A stretch of DNA of 64,000 nt, from positions 310,001 to 374,000 of the forward strand of contig WION01000008.1 in assembly GCA_015039365.1 (NCBI GenBank). Direction: 5' to 3'. The translations under genes and the position numbers were made by a program. Origin of the DNA: Amanita rubescens (taxonomy: Eukaryota > Basidiomycota > Agaricomycetes > Agaricales > Amanitaceae). Of the stretch, positions 20,855-31,767 are shown piece after piece. Position 1 is the first letter of the stretch. Each line of letters begins with the position of its first letter. The notes beneath the pieces were generated by a model that did no database searches, was not told the DNA's origin, and was given only the letters and a program-made list of their open reading frames with translations.

Positions 20855-23800
20855 CTAAATAGCGTGGGCTTCTTTCAATACTTTCCGCGCCAAATCAGCG
20901 TATTCCCTCGCTTCGTCCCCGGCCCGCCCTTCGCTTTCGGACATCTTTTCCCAGTGCTCTAGTCCGCTTGCTACTAACGTCAACGCCTCTTCTTCACTAT
21001 GCTCCTCCACCCATCGAACATATTCCTATCTCTTGCCACCCATGTAACGCATGAGGCAGAGGCATTGGCGATCGAACGAGTATGTGATGAAGCACAAGAA
21101 GCGGTCTCAGTCCGTTTGTGAAAACCGTGGATGTCAGTTGCTCGTTGTTCAAGAATAGGAGTGGTCTGGAGATAAATTACTAAAGACGTGTCATGTAGCT
21201 TTTGAAACGTACCTCATGGCCCGAAGCGCCAAGTAATCGTCACCGATGAGCCCCAAACCTTCATTCCGTCTCACTTGCGAGCCTTCTACTAGGAATGCAC
21301 TAAGAACGAATTCCAGTTCTGTCATGTCATTAGTCAGTTGCAACTTTCCGCTCTCGCTCAGGGGCTTTGCAATAGAAGCGTGAAGCAAGAAGGTTTTAAC
21401 TGCGAATTTCACAATGGATACCGCCCTGTGACAGGGTTAACAATTGGACGCATGACGAGTGTGGATCATACCATTCCCGACCTGCTTCACCCAGACCGTA
21501 TCGGTTAAGTATTTCAGTCCTAATGAATGACAACTTTTCTGTGAGGTCTCTTATATAGTAACTTGGACCTCCTATTTCAGAATTCGGTTTCCCTAGGTCG
21601 ACACGGTGTATTTTAGATATAATCGCACTAATCTCGCGCCGAATACTAGTATTCATTGGCTCTACGAGTGACTCGTACGTTTTGCGCAATCCCTATTGCA
21701 ATCTTTCAGAGTACACATAGCAAGAACACAGCAGAAACCAACTTGAATTCCTGGCCGAAGCATGGCAAAGACAACGTCGGAATGTTCTTCCTTCAGCTGC
21801 TCGAGCCTAGACCAGCATTGATAGATACATGTGGTGATCTGCGCATTCACGACCTGTTGAGGCGTCGCAGTGGGTCCGATTAGAGAAAAAGCGGAACGAT
21901 CCCGTGTGATCTGCATCTCCAATTAAGCCCTGTTCTAGCTGTGTCGATAATGACAAACCAGGGTCTCCGCTCTCGATATAATGCTTTTGACGACGAGAAC
22001 GTTCTTGGAAAGTGATCTGACCAATAATGGGTCAAACTTGCCTGCATCCAACTCGTTGGCAATTGCACGAGCGATGTTCAGGCCCTCTGGTGCTGATGGA
22101 GGAGCACGAGCGCCCCCAGCAAACGCTTGGCTGACAACTTCATTCATTTTCATTGTCGACTTTGTTATGTAATGCGTTTCCAAGGTTGAAAGGGCATTGA
22201 GAATCAGTACAGTCTCTGGACTATGAAGAGATTAGTAGCGAAGTGAAGATAAATTGAAGCCGGGCAAACCTCTGATGACTTTGAGTATAGGTTGTATCGG
22301 TATGTGGAGCTATTTGGGCAAAAAATGCATGGAAGAGCCTGAGAAGCTTGGGATAACTGGTGCTCAGCGTTTGCTGCATAAATGTTGAGCCTAACTTCGA
22401 AGGTTGGTGAGAGATACGCTGTACATAGCCAGAACCATTCACCTTTGATGGAATCTCGTATATTCTTTTCCAACGACCGGGCCAAAGCAGACCAGAACAT
22501 GCTGCTCGGTTTATTTTCAAGTGACTGGGTCCATGGCCGTTTCTTCAGCATCTAAACCAATTGAGAAGTTGCGCGCTCACTTTCATGGCTTCATCTAAGA
22601 ACAGGGCTTGTGTAATAACATCTCTTTTCAACGTTAAGACTTTTTCAAGTGTATAAACCTATAAGATTCAGCAATCTGGTAATGCATACTCACTCTTGCC
22701 GCACCTTTATACAGCAATCCGTGAGCTCATCAAGCAACGTTTCCAGTCTGTCCCACAACATTGTCGTCCACTGTGGCGCAGTAATATTGGTAGGTTCTGT
22801 TCTAGTGCGAGACTTGTACGCTGAAGAAGGTTGGCTTGTGCTTGCTGCTTCTATACAGGGTTGAGAAAACACACGATTTGCCAGAGATCATCTCCTTACC
22901 CTTGGCCAATGCATCTTTCGATAATTTTGACATATCGAATGCCGTGCGTACGTGATCTTCCATGCGTTGGATGAGATCTGATATGAGATTGTGCATTAAT
23001 TCAGGTAAGCTCTTGAGGTTATATGCAATCTGAAGTGATGACGCTAACATTGCGGAGTCCTAGACAATATGGGTTAAATATTGCCGCCTCCATATAGTAC
23101 ATGCTCACTCGCGAAGCCAAACCCGTATATAACATAAGCTCCATGATTTGTGTTATTCTTGTTTGACTTGCCTCGACTAGAGGCATATAATGACCAACTA
23201 GATTGACGGCGCGGAGGGTGTCCTTATTCGGTTTGAATCCGACGTCCGAGAAATCGTCACCAGAACTTGCCAAGGATGATGCTTTCACTTGCACCAAAGG
23301 TTCATCGAGACAAGTCACTTGTGATCGTTTGTCATTGTTAAAAGGTGCAAAAGTAAAGAACGCACAAAGCTCAGCGAGACTAAGAGCTCCTTTTGCAAGA
23401 ACTCGGTCTACTTCTTCGCGAACCTCGCGATTCATGGCAGACAATTTGCTTTCTGACCGAGATACATCAGGTCCGAAGTATTGATTCAATTCATTCATCT
23501 GAACGCGTAATCTTCTTGCTAGTATAATGAATCGCGACGTTCGACGAAGAATATCTGATGCTTGCTGCAAATACCGAAGACGTGTGACATGGAGTTGTAA
23601 AGAGCGATAAGGGTCATGAACCTTAGACCGTAGTCTTCAATTATAGCTTGAGCGAGCCATAGCCTCGTGAAAGGGATCATACGGACTTTTCCAGGGATTT
23701 ATCCAACTCTGTGATGGATGCTCTCACGGATGTGAGCGATCCCGAAAGCTCATTCGAGTTTGCTGCTTGGGATAAGAGGTCTTCGTGATGTTGCAATGCC

Positions 23801-24018
23801 AGTTGTTTTATCTGCTTTGTGACATCGTCAATGCCATGGACCAGCTTAGAAATAGCCTCGGAGATATCTTCTTTAGCAGGAGGCTCTTTGCCTAGTCCCG
23901 CGCTTTGCGATTTTGGATCTATCGCAGCTGGATAAGGTTCCCCAGCTAGTATCGCATTTGCGTACTCGCTTGGATTGAAATCAGCGCCGGCAAAGACGGT
24001 GAAATCTATGGAAGACAT
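20855..24018 (-). CDS. COG5: conserved oligomeric Golgi complex subunit 5
   Basis: Subunit of the COG tether that maintains retrograde intra-Golgi trafficking. Minus strand with many exons. The N-terminus starts MSSIDFTVFAGADFNPSEYA, followed by the conserved helical block LHVTRLRYLQQASDILRRTS and EVREEVDRVLAKGALSLAEL. The C-terminal exon contains LNNEQLTSTVFTNGLRPLLV, LHHILVRSPMPLPHALHGWQ and, after a shift, EYVRWVEEHSEEEAL and WEKMSESEGRAGDEAREYAD. At about 21026-21029 four bases (ATAG on the coding strand) stand where family members have one codon. The frame is thus broken by +1 and would end prematurely with a TAG. No intron can repair it, so either the last ~50 residues are lost or the assembly has an extra base. 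Confidence 0.88.
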
Positions 24019-24289
24019 TTAGCATGGTTTTAAGGTTTGCAATGCTGGACGCGTCATACCCGACATGGAAGGATCTGATTATTATTCTTGCAGGCGTTTA
24101 TAAGGGGTGCTTAACGGGCTGTTCTGGCCCACAGTATCCTCCCTTGAACCCCCATGGCTTTTATGCATCAGCCCTCCCAGGTCTCCTGCTACCACTTCAT
24201 GCATTCGTTATAGCTGACTATTAATTACCTAGTTCGGCTCGCCGCAGATACCCTATAATGCCCCGTTTTCTTTCCAGCCGCAATCAACA

Positions 24290-25557
24290 TGTGTGTAATC
24301 GCTTAGCATAGCGGCCTATATGTTAACCCCTGATGATCGTTGTCCAGGGGGTGGATTAGATTATTATCGTGCTCATGCTCTGAATGCTGAACCGTGAGTC
24401 GTAGTGAGCCAAGTTATCGAAACTCATGTAACACATTCATCACAGCTCATTATATGAGGATGCCTGGGGCAGGGTCCGTGACCGCAGCAGCCTTGGGAAT
24501 GACAGTCTTGGGGTCGGCATTGACGAAGCTCGGCATTCCCATCGTCTAGCATATGAGATGCCAGTAAGAATCAATCTACATGATAATCATATCATCAATA
24601 ATCTCTAATGCAGGGTGAAATAAATCACATGTCCCCAGCAGAGATAGGCCATGCTGCTGCGTATGAAGCGTATAGGACTTGGCTTCGAGACAGTGCCATG
24701 TATGAAATTGTTGGCGAACGAGAGAGGCAACGTGAAGGACTTGTTGGCATAGCCGTAGCGGAAGGTTTGGATCATCCCGTGCACTTAGCTGTTGGCTCAT
24801 CCTCCCATAGTTACTCGCTTACTTCAGTTTTCTCATCGGATGGTTGATAGATACTCTCAAAGCGTTGCTGCGGATGCCGCGGCCCACACAGTGACTGTGC
24901 TATTTTACCAAGTATGCATCATCTATCATCACTTGATCAGGTGTAACCTTGGTTTTGTAGGGTCAGGACGATTACCCGCGTAGCCGTAGTCATTCTCGCA
25001 TGAGGGCTGCATCGTATGCTGGGTCCCACATGTTAGACCCGATGAGTGACGATATATGGCCTGACCGTTCGCGCTCTCGCTCTCGTTCTCGATCACACCA
25101 TCGCCACTACTCAGCCTCTCCACCCCGCCATCGATCGCGTTCCAGAATGTACGGTGATTACCCTACTATGGGTGGTATTCCTCCAGTATCCTACTCGTCC
25201 TCCTACGGTGGATACCCGAGCAGCCAAGCAGGTTACAATGTTCCATACTCTACCGGTGCTTGGCCAGGCGCTCCTCCCATCAGCCCATCTATGATGTCCA
25301 ACGCGATGTATCCTTCCTCGTATCCGGGTCAGCCAATGTCCATCACGTATCCGGGCCAGCCGGTCACTATGGGCACTCCCTACCAAACATCTCTTTACAA
25401 CGCTGGCGCTCTCGTCAACACTATACCTTCAAGGCATAATTCCATCAGTTATCCGGCCATGTCTTACGCTGGATCGTCTTTGGGGGGTGTCCCAACACAG
25501 CCGACCGTGGTTATTGTAGATTCCAAAAGGAAACATCGGCACCACCGGCACAAGTAA
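24290..25557 (+). CDS. Ser/Arg- and Pro/Tyr-rich protein of unknown function
   Basis: Probable start is a 4-nt exon (ATGT at 24290-24293) spliced to GGGGGTGGATTAGATTATT, giving MWGGLDYYRAHALNAEPSLY. Then follow YEDAWGRVRDRSSLGNDSLG, MSPAEIGHAAAYEAYRTWLR, TRLLQFSHRMVDRYSQSVAA and an exon with RSRSRSRSRSHHRHYSASPP. The C-terminal half is Tyr/Pro/Gly/Ser-rich and ends with DSKRKHRHHRHK. The N-terminal helical part vaguely recalls CipC-like (DUF3759) stress proteins with an AAYEA motif, but this is a weak resemblance. Function unknown; RS repeats and a His/Arg tail suggest nucleic-acid or nuclear association. The 4-nt first exon is inferred and needs transcript evidence. Confidence 0.65.
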
Positions 25558-25973
25558 AATTGCGGGAATTCTGTAATCGATGTAGGATGATTAAGCAGAG
25601 ATGTATGTACTAGTATCGCCACGATATCGATGAAAGTAGTTGCCTTTGACCTCCAGGGAAACACGCATCAGTATGCTAAGGAGCGCCCTGGTGCGCGCTC
25701 GTGCTATAGAACGGCGAGAATTCGGCATGATATTGTTTCATCAAATGATTGATGCCGGAATCATGGCAATGCATTTCCCCTTGCGACACAGCCCTGCCTG
25801 GATATATAAACCCTTCCCATTGCGGGATCAGATCCCAATAGGCTGGTCCTGTTCACATCCCCCCACTCTAAGCCGATTGTATCGCGCCGTTGCATCCATA
25901 CCTCCAACCCAAGCAACTGTTCATTTCATATTGTTCAACTCCATACATTCAACCACACTTAAAAAAATCGAAA
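25558..25973. other. intergenic stretch with promoter of the four-helix membrane protein
   Basis: No gene. Carries a TATA box at 25803 oriented toward the gene at 25974. Confidence 0.5.
25803..25810 (+). promoter_or_regulatory. TATA box
   Basis: TATATAAA about 170 nt before the start codon at 25974. Confidence 0.5.
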
Positions 25974-26727
25974 ATGAGCCGTGTTCCTACTCGCACCTGT
26001 TGTTGCTGTGTGCCAAGCCGCGCCGGCGTTGTCGTAAGTAGCTACCAGACCTCATTGTCTGTTATACTAAAAGAGGTGCCCTTAGCTATTTTCTCTCCTC
26101 GGTACTATCGTTGGAGGAGGCATTGCTGCCCTCGGAGTTTTGCGTGTCACGCATGCCCGTAAATTTTCTTTTCCCTAAGTCCGTGATATCTGATGCTCAC
26201 GTTGTGTAGATGGAAGTAAAGTTTCCTTGATCATTGAAGTCATCGTCTATGGTATCCTGGGACTTGTATCATTACTTGGGTACGATTTATTGATGGATTA
26301 GAAAATACCAGCGCTAAAACTGATTTTCATAGTCTTATCGGTGCAATTGGCAGGAAGCTTGGACTTATCAAGTTCTTCTTCGCCATGCTCGTGATCCACC
26401 TCATATTCAGTCTGGGTAGCGGTGGATTTGCCATCTATCGCATCTTCCACGATGCACCAGCGTACATCGACAAATGTATAAGTCACCATGGAGGATCACA
26501 TGCTTCGCAAGTTTGCCATGAAGGAGCAACCATCACGAAGGTCGTAGTGATCGCTCTATTCATTCTCCTCTGGTTGATTGAAATCTGTGAGAGCCTCTTT
26601 TGACACTTGACGTTTATTAAACTGATTTGATATAATAGGGGGTTGTGTTATTGTGAATAGTTATTCCAGGCAGTTGAGGGAAGAAACAGCCGCGGAACGT
26701 GTTGTGAAAGACACCGAGGCATGGTAG
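25974..26727 (+). CDS. four-transmembrane protein of unknown function
   Basis: Small membrane protein with several ~50-nt introns, starting MSRVPTRTCCCCVPSRAGVV at 25974 and ending RVVKDTEAW at 26727. Hydrophobic segments are GTIVGGGIAALGVL, SLIIEVIVYGILGLVSLLG, FFFAMLVIHLIFSLGSGGFA and VVVIALFILLWLIEI, followed by WGCVIVNSYSRQLREE. Between helices 3 and 4 is an extracellular-type loop with two cysteines (DKCISHHGGS and SQVCHEG). The CCCC cluster near the N-terminus could be palmitoylated. The topology is tetraspanin-like, but the tetraspanin CCG motif is absent, so I leave it unnamed. Confidence 0.75.
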
Positions 26728-26977
26728 ATTGCTTGATAGCTAGATCACTTCGTAGCCCTGTAATCAGAAGGAACACCACGACAATGTGATTTGAGTGGTT
26801 GCTCTCTTAAAAATCTTCTTGTGATATGGTAAACAACGGAAGGCTTGATTTGATCACGAATCGATACACTGATACTAGTACACTTGTATTTATTCTCCAT
26901 CGATTCGCCTCATTTCTCTCACTGTATCAAGCGTAGCAAAGGATTTCGTATTGCTATGACAGTGTCAGGACATCCTG

Positions 26978-28367
26978 CTATTGCGGATTTTTTAGTGAAC
27001 CTACGTGGATGAGGACCTCTTTGCCACCCCAGGGGATGTAAGCACCTAATAGATGTGATCGTCATACTACTCATGATAAGTTTGCACATAACTAACCATC
27101 AAAATTAGGGTTGGCCTTGCCGGGGTGCACGGCGTCCTTGTGGTACGCTCGAGCGATGAACAGCGGCGTTCCATCATTTTCTTTCCCGCCTTCAACAGGC
27201 CGGGTTTTGAGGTAAGCAAGGTTGACCTTGCCCGACACCGATACCCAATGCACGCCTCGTGGGTCGCCGAGTAAGATTTCATATACATCAATCTACAGGG
27301 ATGTCAGATTGTCGACAATCATCCGATTCTGACAGTATCTCACATGGTTCTCGTGGTTCTTGTATCCGATGACAGCTCCTGAGTTGAACTCACTGGATGC
27401 TTTCCCAAGTTGCAGCCCACCCTTTGTAAGATGCGTTAATACGAGGGTAGAGTTGACACGATGAATTCCCTTACGTCAATAAACGCACGACAAGTGTACA
27501 TATTATACGGATCTGTTGAAACGGGCAAGGCACCGCGAGGAATATTCTTCCCCTCGGCCAGAACCCATGTTACGGGACCTTGAGGACCGTCGCGGCGAAA
27601 CGTGTTCGTCCTATCTTGAGCTTCAGCAAGCCAATGAGACTGAGCCCATTCCTGAGATTTTCCCTGAATGGAGGAAATGTCAGCAAGTAAAAGCGTGAAG
27701 GAAATCAAATTCTTCTCGCCTCTTCTTTCTTCTTCTCGTGCTGCTTGTGGGCGAAGATGCCTGCACCGATGGCAGCCGCTCCTGCTAACAAAGCGCCTCC
27801 GATCTGGATAGGGAAATCTTAGTTCAGTAAAAGTCAGTTGTGGTACAGCATACTTCTAGTTTTTTCACGTTCCCTTCATCGTCCCAGAAATGTTTTTTCT
27901 CGCCTTGTTGCTCCGATCCATCATTGGATGGTTTCTCAGCTGGATACGAGCCCTGATCTGTTTGGAGTTAACCAACGATGCTTTGTTCAAACAATTGATG
28001 GAATCACCAGCTCCATACTGGGGTGCGCCGTCGGAATACGGCGGGTTTGATGGAGGTTGGTATTGATGCTGCTGCGGTTGCTGCTGCTGCTGCTGACAGC
28101 CGTCATCGCCATCTTGGAGCTTTCCCCACAATGCAGGGGTTATCGGGGGAGTCCAATCAGACTAATGTGGCAGCGTTAGCCAGAATGTGGCCCGATGATA
28201 AGTAACTGACCTGAGATCGATGGGGTTGAATTATCTTGTATTTGTGACCTGGGCAAGATCATAGCCCTAAGTACGGATGGAAAGGACGGTAACGGTTAAC
28301 CTATACCTTCGAACTGGACGACGTCCCCGAAGTTGTACTGCGTTCCAGGTTCCCAGTATTGGACCAT
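26978..28367 (-). CDS. CBM5/12 and DM9-repeat protein
   Basis: Agaricomycete-type protein combining an N-terminal chitin-binding-like CBM5/12 module with C-terminal DM9 (DUF3421) repeats. Start at 28367: YWEPGTQYNFGDVVQFEG, HKYKIIQPHRSQ and DWTPPITPALWGKL are the CBM. A Gln-rich stretch (QQQQQQPQQHQYQ) follows, then EKPSNDGSEQQGEKKHFWDD, a glycine-rich hydrophobic segment (IGGALLAGAAAIGAGIFA) that may insert in a membrane, a WLAEAQDRTNTFRRDGPQGP segment, and DM9 blocks: WVLAEGKNIPRGALP, GKASSEFNSGAVIGYKNHEN, EILLGDPRGVHWVSVSG, KENDGTPLFIARAYHKDAVH and GAYIPWGGKEVLIHV. There is no signal peptide. DM9 domains elsewhere bind mannose; the role here is unknown. Confidence 0.85.
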
Positions 28368-28406
28368 TGTGAGCAGAGTTAAGGAGACTGGGGCCTTGCA
28401 GGTGGC

Positions 28407-28414
28407 TATATAAG
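28407..28414 (+). promoter_or_regulatory. TATA-like element in a divergent promoter
   Basis: TATATAAG lies 40 nt from the DM9 gene start (minus) and about 180 nt from the MPC2 start (plus). The consensus reads on plus, favouring MPC2, but the position suits the minus-strand gene. Confidence 0.4.
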
Positions 28415-28589
28415 CACTTCATCTCATCCATCCTATCCCCATTTCATCTCATCGATATCGATTTGAAATATACTTAAGGAGACTTAAGGTCCATTCGTGC
28501 AAGGAAGCTTGATGTTGCTATTTTTATTATCTTAGTGCATCAACCTTTTTCCCCACGCTCAGGTGCTCAAAACAGTCACTCGTTCGACC

Positions 28590-29132
28590 ATGTCCGGAGC
28601 AGCGGCTTCCGCTGGCGCCTCGAAATTCTCTGCTTTCCTGAATCATCCTGCAGGTGCTGTCTTTATATTTCTTCCCCACAATGGTTGTGCTCAGCGTCAA
28701 ATTTTTGTAGGGCCCAAAACTGTGTTTTTCTGGGCACCTGTTATGAAGTGGTGTTTAGTCGCCGCTGGGTTGAAAGACTTGACGAGGCCTGCTGATAAGC
28801 TTAGTGTATCCCAGAACATAGGTGCGGACAGCGAATTCTGATTGTTCCAGTCTTTTCTCAATGTTGCACATGGAAAGCTTTGGCCGCAACGGGGTTTATT
28901 TGGGTGCGATACTCTTTGGTTATTACGCCCGTAAACTACAGCCTAGCAGCCGTACGTCCGAGAGTTGTTATCACTGACCCTGGTTCTAACATTATACGAA
29001 GGTGAACTTCTGCGTCGGTTTATCGGGCCTGAGCCAATTAGGGCGTATAGCACAGTACGTATTTAGAGGCAATACCATCATACACTAGCTCACAGAAGAC
29101 AGCTATCGCATGAATCACCCCGAAATCTCTGA
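28590..29132 (+). CDS. MPC2: mitochondrial pyruvate carrier subunit 2
   Basis: Inner mitochondrial membrane protein that with MPC1 imports pyruvate. Five short exons. Motifs: FSAFLNHPAGPKTVFFWAPV, MKWCLVAAGLKDLTRPADKL, SVSQNIALAATGFIWVRYSL, VITPVNYSLAAVNFCVGLSG and LSQLGRIAQ. The PKTVFFWAPVMKW and RPADKLSVSQN signatures identify MPC2 rather than MPC1. The last splice (before the TGA at 29130-29132) is uncertain by a few residues (Q(R)QLSHESPRNL). Divergent from the DM9 gene, convergent with the APQ12-like gene. Confidence 0.92.
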
Positions 29133-29256
29133 GAAACAGTAAATTTATGTGTCTGCCGTTAGACGGACAGTCCAGTAATATAATTATTTTTCATTCAATC
29201 ATCCAACGTGAGGAATCACTACATTAATCTAGGTATACGTTTTAAACGGTCCTATG

Positions 29257-29964
29257 TCACCGAGAGCGAGTCTTTATCTTCCTCCTGCTGGACTCTCGCT
29301 GCTGACCCATCACCTCCTGCCTCTCGTCTACGATTGATTTCGCGACCTCCAGCCATTGCTCTCCTTGTTGTAGAAACCCAGCAGCTGGGCCAAACACCGA
29401 TCTGATCAAGCGATCGAAATCGACCTCGATATTTGCATCTGGTTGACCAGTCTCCCGCCAACGGCGGTGAGACTCAAACGAATCCCACATCCTAGGTTTC
29501 GAGTCGGGCGAATGCATCGGAGTAGACTGCATGCCACTAGCTATTCGGGAGTTGATCACGTCGAAGACAGCCCGAAAGCTGTCAACGGGTCCCAGGCCTC
29601 CCGCAGATCTTTGCAAGGACCAACCCACGCCGGTGAAAATGACGCTTAATATCAAGCCCCATTTAAAGAACCAAAAGATGGTTCTAAAAGCCCATGTTGT
29701 TGTGCGATATATGGTCAAGAGGGCGAGGTAGGTGCATAATAAAGTGACTAGAGGAGGAAGGATTTCCTGTGCATTCCAATGGTTGGGATCGACGAGAGTC
29801 AATAAGGACGAAAGGAAGCCGAGCGAACGCGATGCGAGAGCGATGAGAGCATGGTAAACGGGGGTCGGTAAGCGGTCTGCTAAATAGTCTAGGCTGGCGC
29901 CAAGGAGGTCGACCATGACAAAGTCAAACGGGGCGTGGCATCGCCCGCGGACCATGCCGTTCAT
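29257..29964 (-). CDS. APQ12-like nuclear pore/nuclear envelope assembly protein
   Basis: Intronless minus-strand frame of 235 residues. The N-terminal half has two hydrophobic segments, around LPPLVTLLCTYLALLTIY and IFWFFKWGLILSVIFTGVGW, consistent with the Apq12 family (nuclear pore assembly and biogenesis), which are small ER/nuclear-envelope membrane proteins linked to lipid balance. The C-terminal half is hydrophilic, with an EVDFDRLIRSVFGPAAGFLQ helix and a basic end. An internal ATG at 29916 (MVDLLGASLDYLADRLP) may be the real start, since the first 16 residues look unlike a coding N-terminus. Family assignment rests on topology and general similarity. Confidence 0.6.
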   Translation of the reverse strand: MNGMVRGRCHAPFDFVMVDLLGASLDYLADRLPTPVYHALIALASRSLGFLSSLLTLVDPNHWNAQEILPPLVTLLCTYLALLTIYRTTTWAFRTIFWFFKWGLILSVIFTGVGWSLQRSAGGLGPVDSFRAVFDVINSRIASGMQSTPMHSPDSKPRMWDSFESHRRWRETGQPDANIEVDFDRLIRSVFGPAAGFLQQGEQWLEVAKSIVDERQEVMGQQRESSRRKIKTRSR

Positions 29965-30329
29965 GTGGCGCTGTCACGTGAGGTCCATGGAATCTTGCCG
30001 GCTCTCACGCCTTCAATTAACTGTTGATGCGGCGTTACCGCGCCTTGTTGCGACATGATTGTTCGATTCCCAGGCCCTGACGCTTCGGTCACCAAATTTA
30101 GGATGGTGCGGACTTCAGTGGCCAATCGGACGTCGTCGGCAGCTGTCAGAATCGAGATTGGCTAGACGCTTTCCTTTCCAGGACGTGTAAACCAGTTCGA
30201 AAGACATCAACACAGGTCAACAGAGTAGGTTATAAGGGATGCCAGGTATTTCCAAATTCCATCTACTTGTCATTTCCTCTTCTCCCAACCCTTCTCTCAT
30301 CAGTCCCCCTCTTGTATTCGTTCCCGTCC
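29965..30329. other. divergent promoter region
   Basis: Between the APQ12-like gene (minus) and the hypothetical gene at 30330. GC-rich blocks and pyrimidine-rich tracts just before 30330; no gene or tRNA that survives inspection. Confidence 0.4.
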
Positions 30330-30989
30330 ATGGCGCTCAAAAGAAAATTTGACTTTGACCTCGACGATGTCGAGTCTAACGTATGCTGCCACTATAACCA
30401 CAACTTACTACAATGTCTTACCCAAACCAGCAGAAGCCAAAGCAACTAAAGCTTATACCGTTCCCCAACATGGATTTCTCTGATAGCGATGTAGCAATGT
30501 CCGACCTCGAACCTTGTTATCCTGACCTTCATCACATTCGTACCGACTCTTCTGTCAGCTCTACTTCCAGTGCTTCTATGTCACCTATGATCGGAACCCG
30601 TACGTTCCCACCAGCATGTGAATGATTTGTGGACTCATTCTGTTCAGCCACCTATCCAGCATTTGACCTTTCCCCATTTCCGTTTTTCAGCGATGAAGGT
30701 TTCGTGAATCCAGATTCCCAAAGTTACTCTTACTGTGCGTCTCAGCAAACGAAGGTCGGTCTGTTGCAACCGCAACCAACCTTCAAACATCATGGGTAGG
30801 TGCAAATGTGAAGCAGTAATATACCGTGACTCAATATTATCCAAATTCAACGCGTTGACGTCTTGCAGTACTTCCTGCTCTCAAATACCCAAGCTACGAG
30901 TCGCCTGTGCTGCAGGTCCCAGCGGACAAAGAACCATGTGGAGCCTTTGCGAAGAATGCGGTGCAATATCAATGGTTGACTCCGACTAA
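30330..30989 (+). CDS. conserved basidiomycete hypothetical protein with a Cys-containing C-terminal motif
   Basis: Four exons. The N-terminus is MALKRKFDFDLDDVESN, then KPKQLKLIPFPNMDFSDSDV, a Ser-rich middle, YPAFDLSPFPFFSDEGFV, and a strongly conserved-looking end: CSQIPKLRVACAAGPSGQRT followed by MWSLCEECGAISMVDSD. The C-terminal block with C-x2-C in LCEECGAIS could bind metal or be a short interaction motif. The same end occurs, as far as I recall, in many mushroom proteins of unknown function. No signal peptide or membrane segment; likely nuclear or cytosolic. Intron positions restore the frame cleanly. Confidence 0.75.
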
Positions 30990-31767
30990 CGCTCAAGCAT
31001 CATTTCACGATTTATAGAAGATGCAAGAACCAAACCCGCCCTCATAGTCGATTCTACTGATCCCATTATCATCCATAATTCAGTTTGCACAGCGCACCAT
31101 GTCTAAACAAGCCATCAGAACCCAACAGGCGAAGACATGCTTTTGCACACGTATTGTCGCCGAATCCACCCATTTTTCCACTATCCTTATATCGCTCCCA
31201 CGACAAGTCTGTACGGTCCACGCCTCCATCCTTGCCCCACTTACTATGCGCTATATCCAAGCCAGAAAAAAAGGACCACCATGGGGCTAGCTTTTTCGTC
31301 TACCTATGTAAATTATATTTGTATTTCGGCGCAAACAGCTGTCATTATTGTGTGCAAAAACGCGAATTAAGATATTCCGCCACAGCATTGTTGATGGGAA
31401 TCTTTCCTGTTCACTGCCGCTTCCCACGCCCCGGCAATAGGAATTGCAGCTCGCTTATAAGATTGCAACAGATATACATACTATTATTACCTGATACTAC
31501 TTGGGCGCTCGCTCCACTGTGGCCATGCCAGCGATACCCAGGTACTGGAAGCGATGTTTTCAGACCCAGGTGAAGCGCCCCACAAGTATCTCCACCTTTT
31601 GATGCTGGTTGCCCATGGCCCCTAAATCGACATTTATAAATGAGTCCGATCTTGTGCATCCACTGCATCTTAACTGTATTCCATCATGGATGACAAGCCT
31701 TCTTCTGAGAAACGCGAAACGGAAGTTTTCAGAGAAAATCCGCTTGATGCATCGCAGGAAAACGTCA
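30990..31767. other. intergenic stretch upstream of the sugar transporter
   Basis: Holds frames up to 162 aa, but none shows recognisable motifs or plausible splicing. The 3' part (31686-31767) encodes, in a frame shifted from the transporter, a plausible transporter N-terminus (MDDKPSSEKRETEVFRENPL), so the true start may be 31686 if the +1 shift near 31765 is an assembly error. Confidence 0.45.

Noticed and set aside
30055..30090. A tRNA-like B box (GTTCGATTCCC) on the plus strand
   Set aside because: The flanking bases do not form the T-arm stem, and no acceptor stem, anticodon arm or A box fits in the preceding 60 nt.
31085..31573. Plus-strand frame of 162 aa before the sugar transporter
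   Set aside because: No recognisable motif, odd composition, and no credible splice signals or promoter; more likely leader or spacer sequence.
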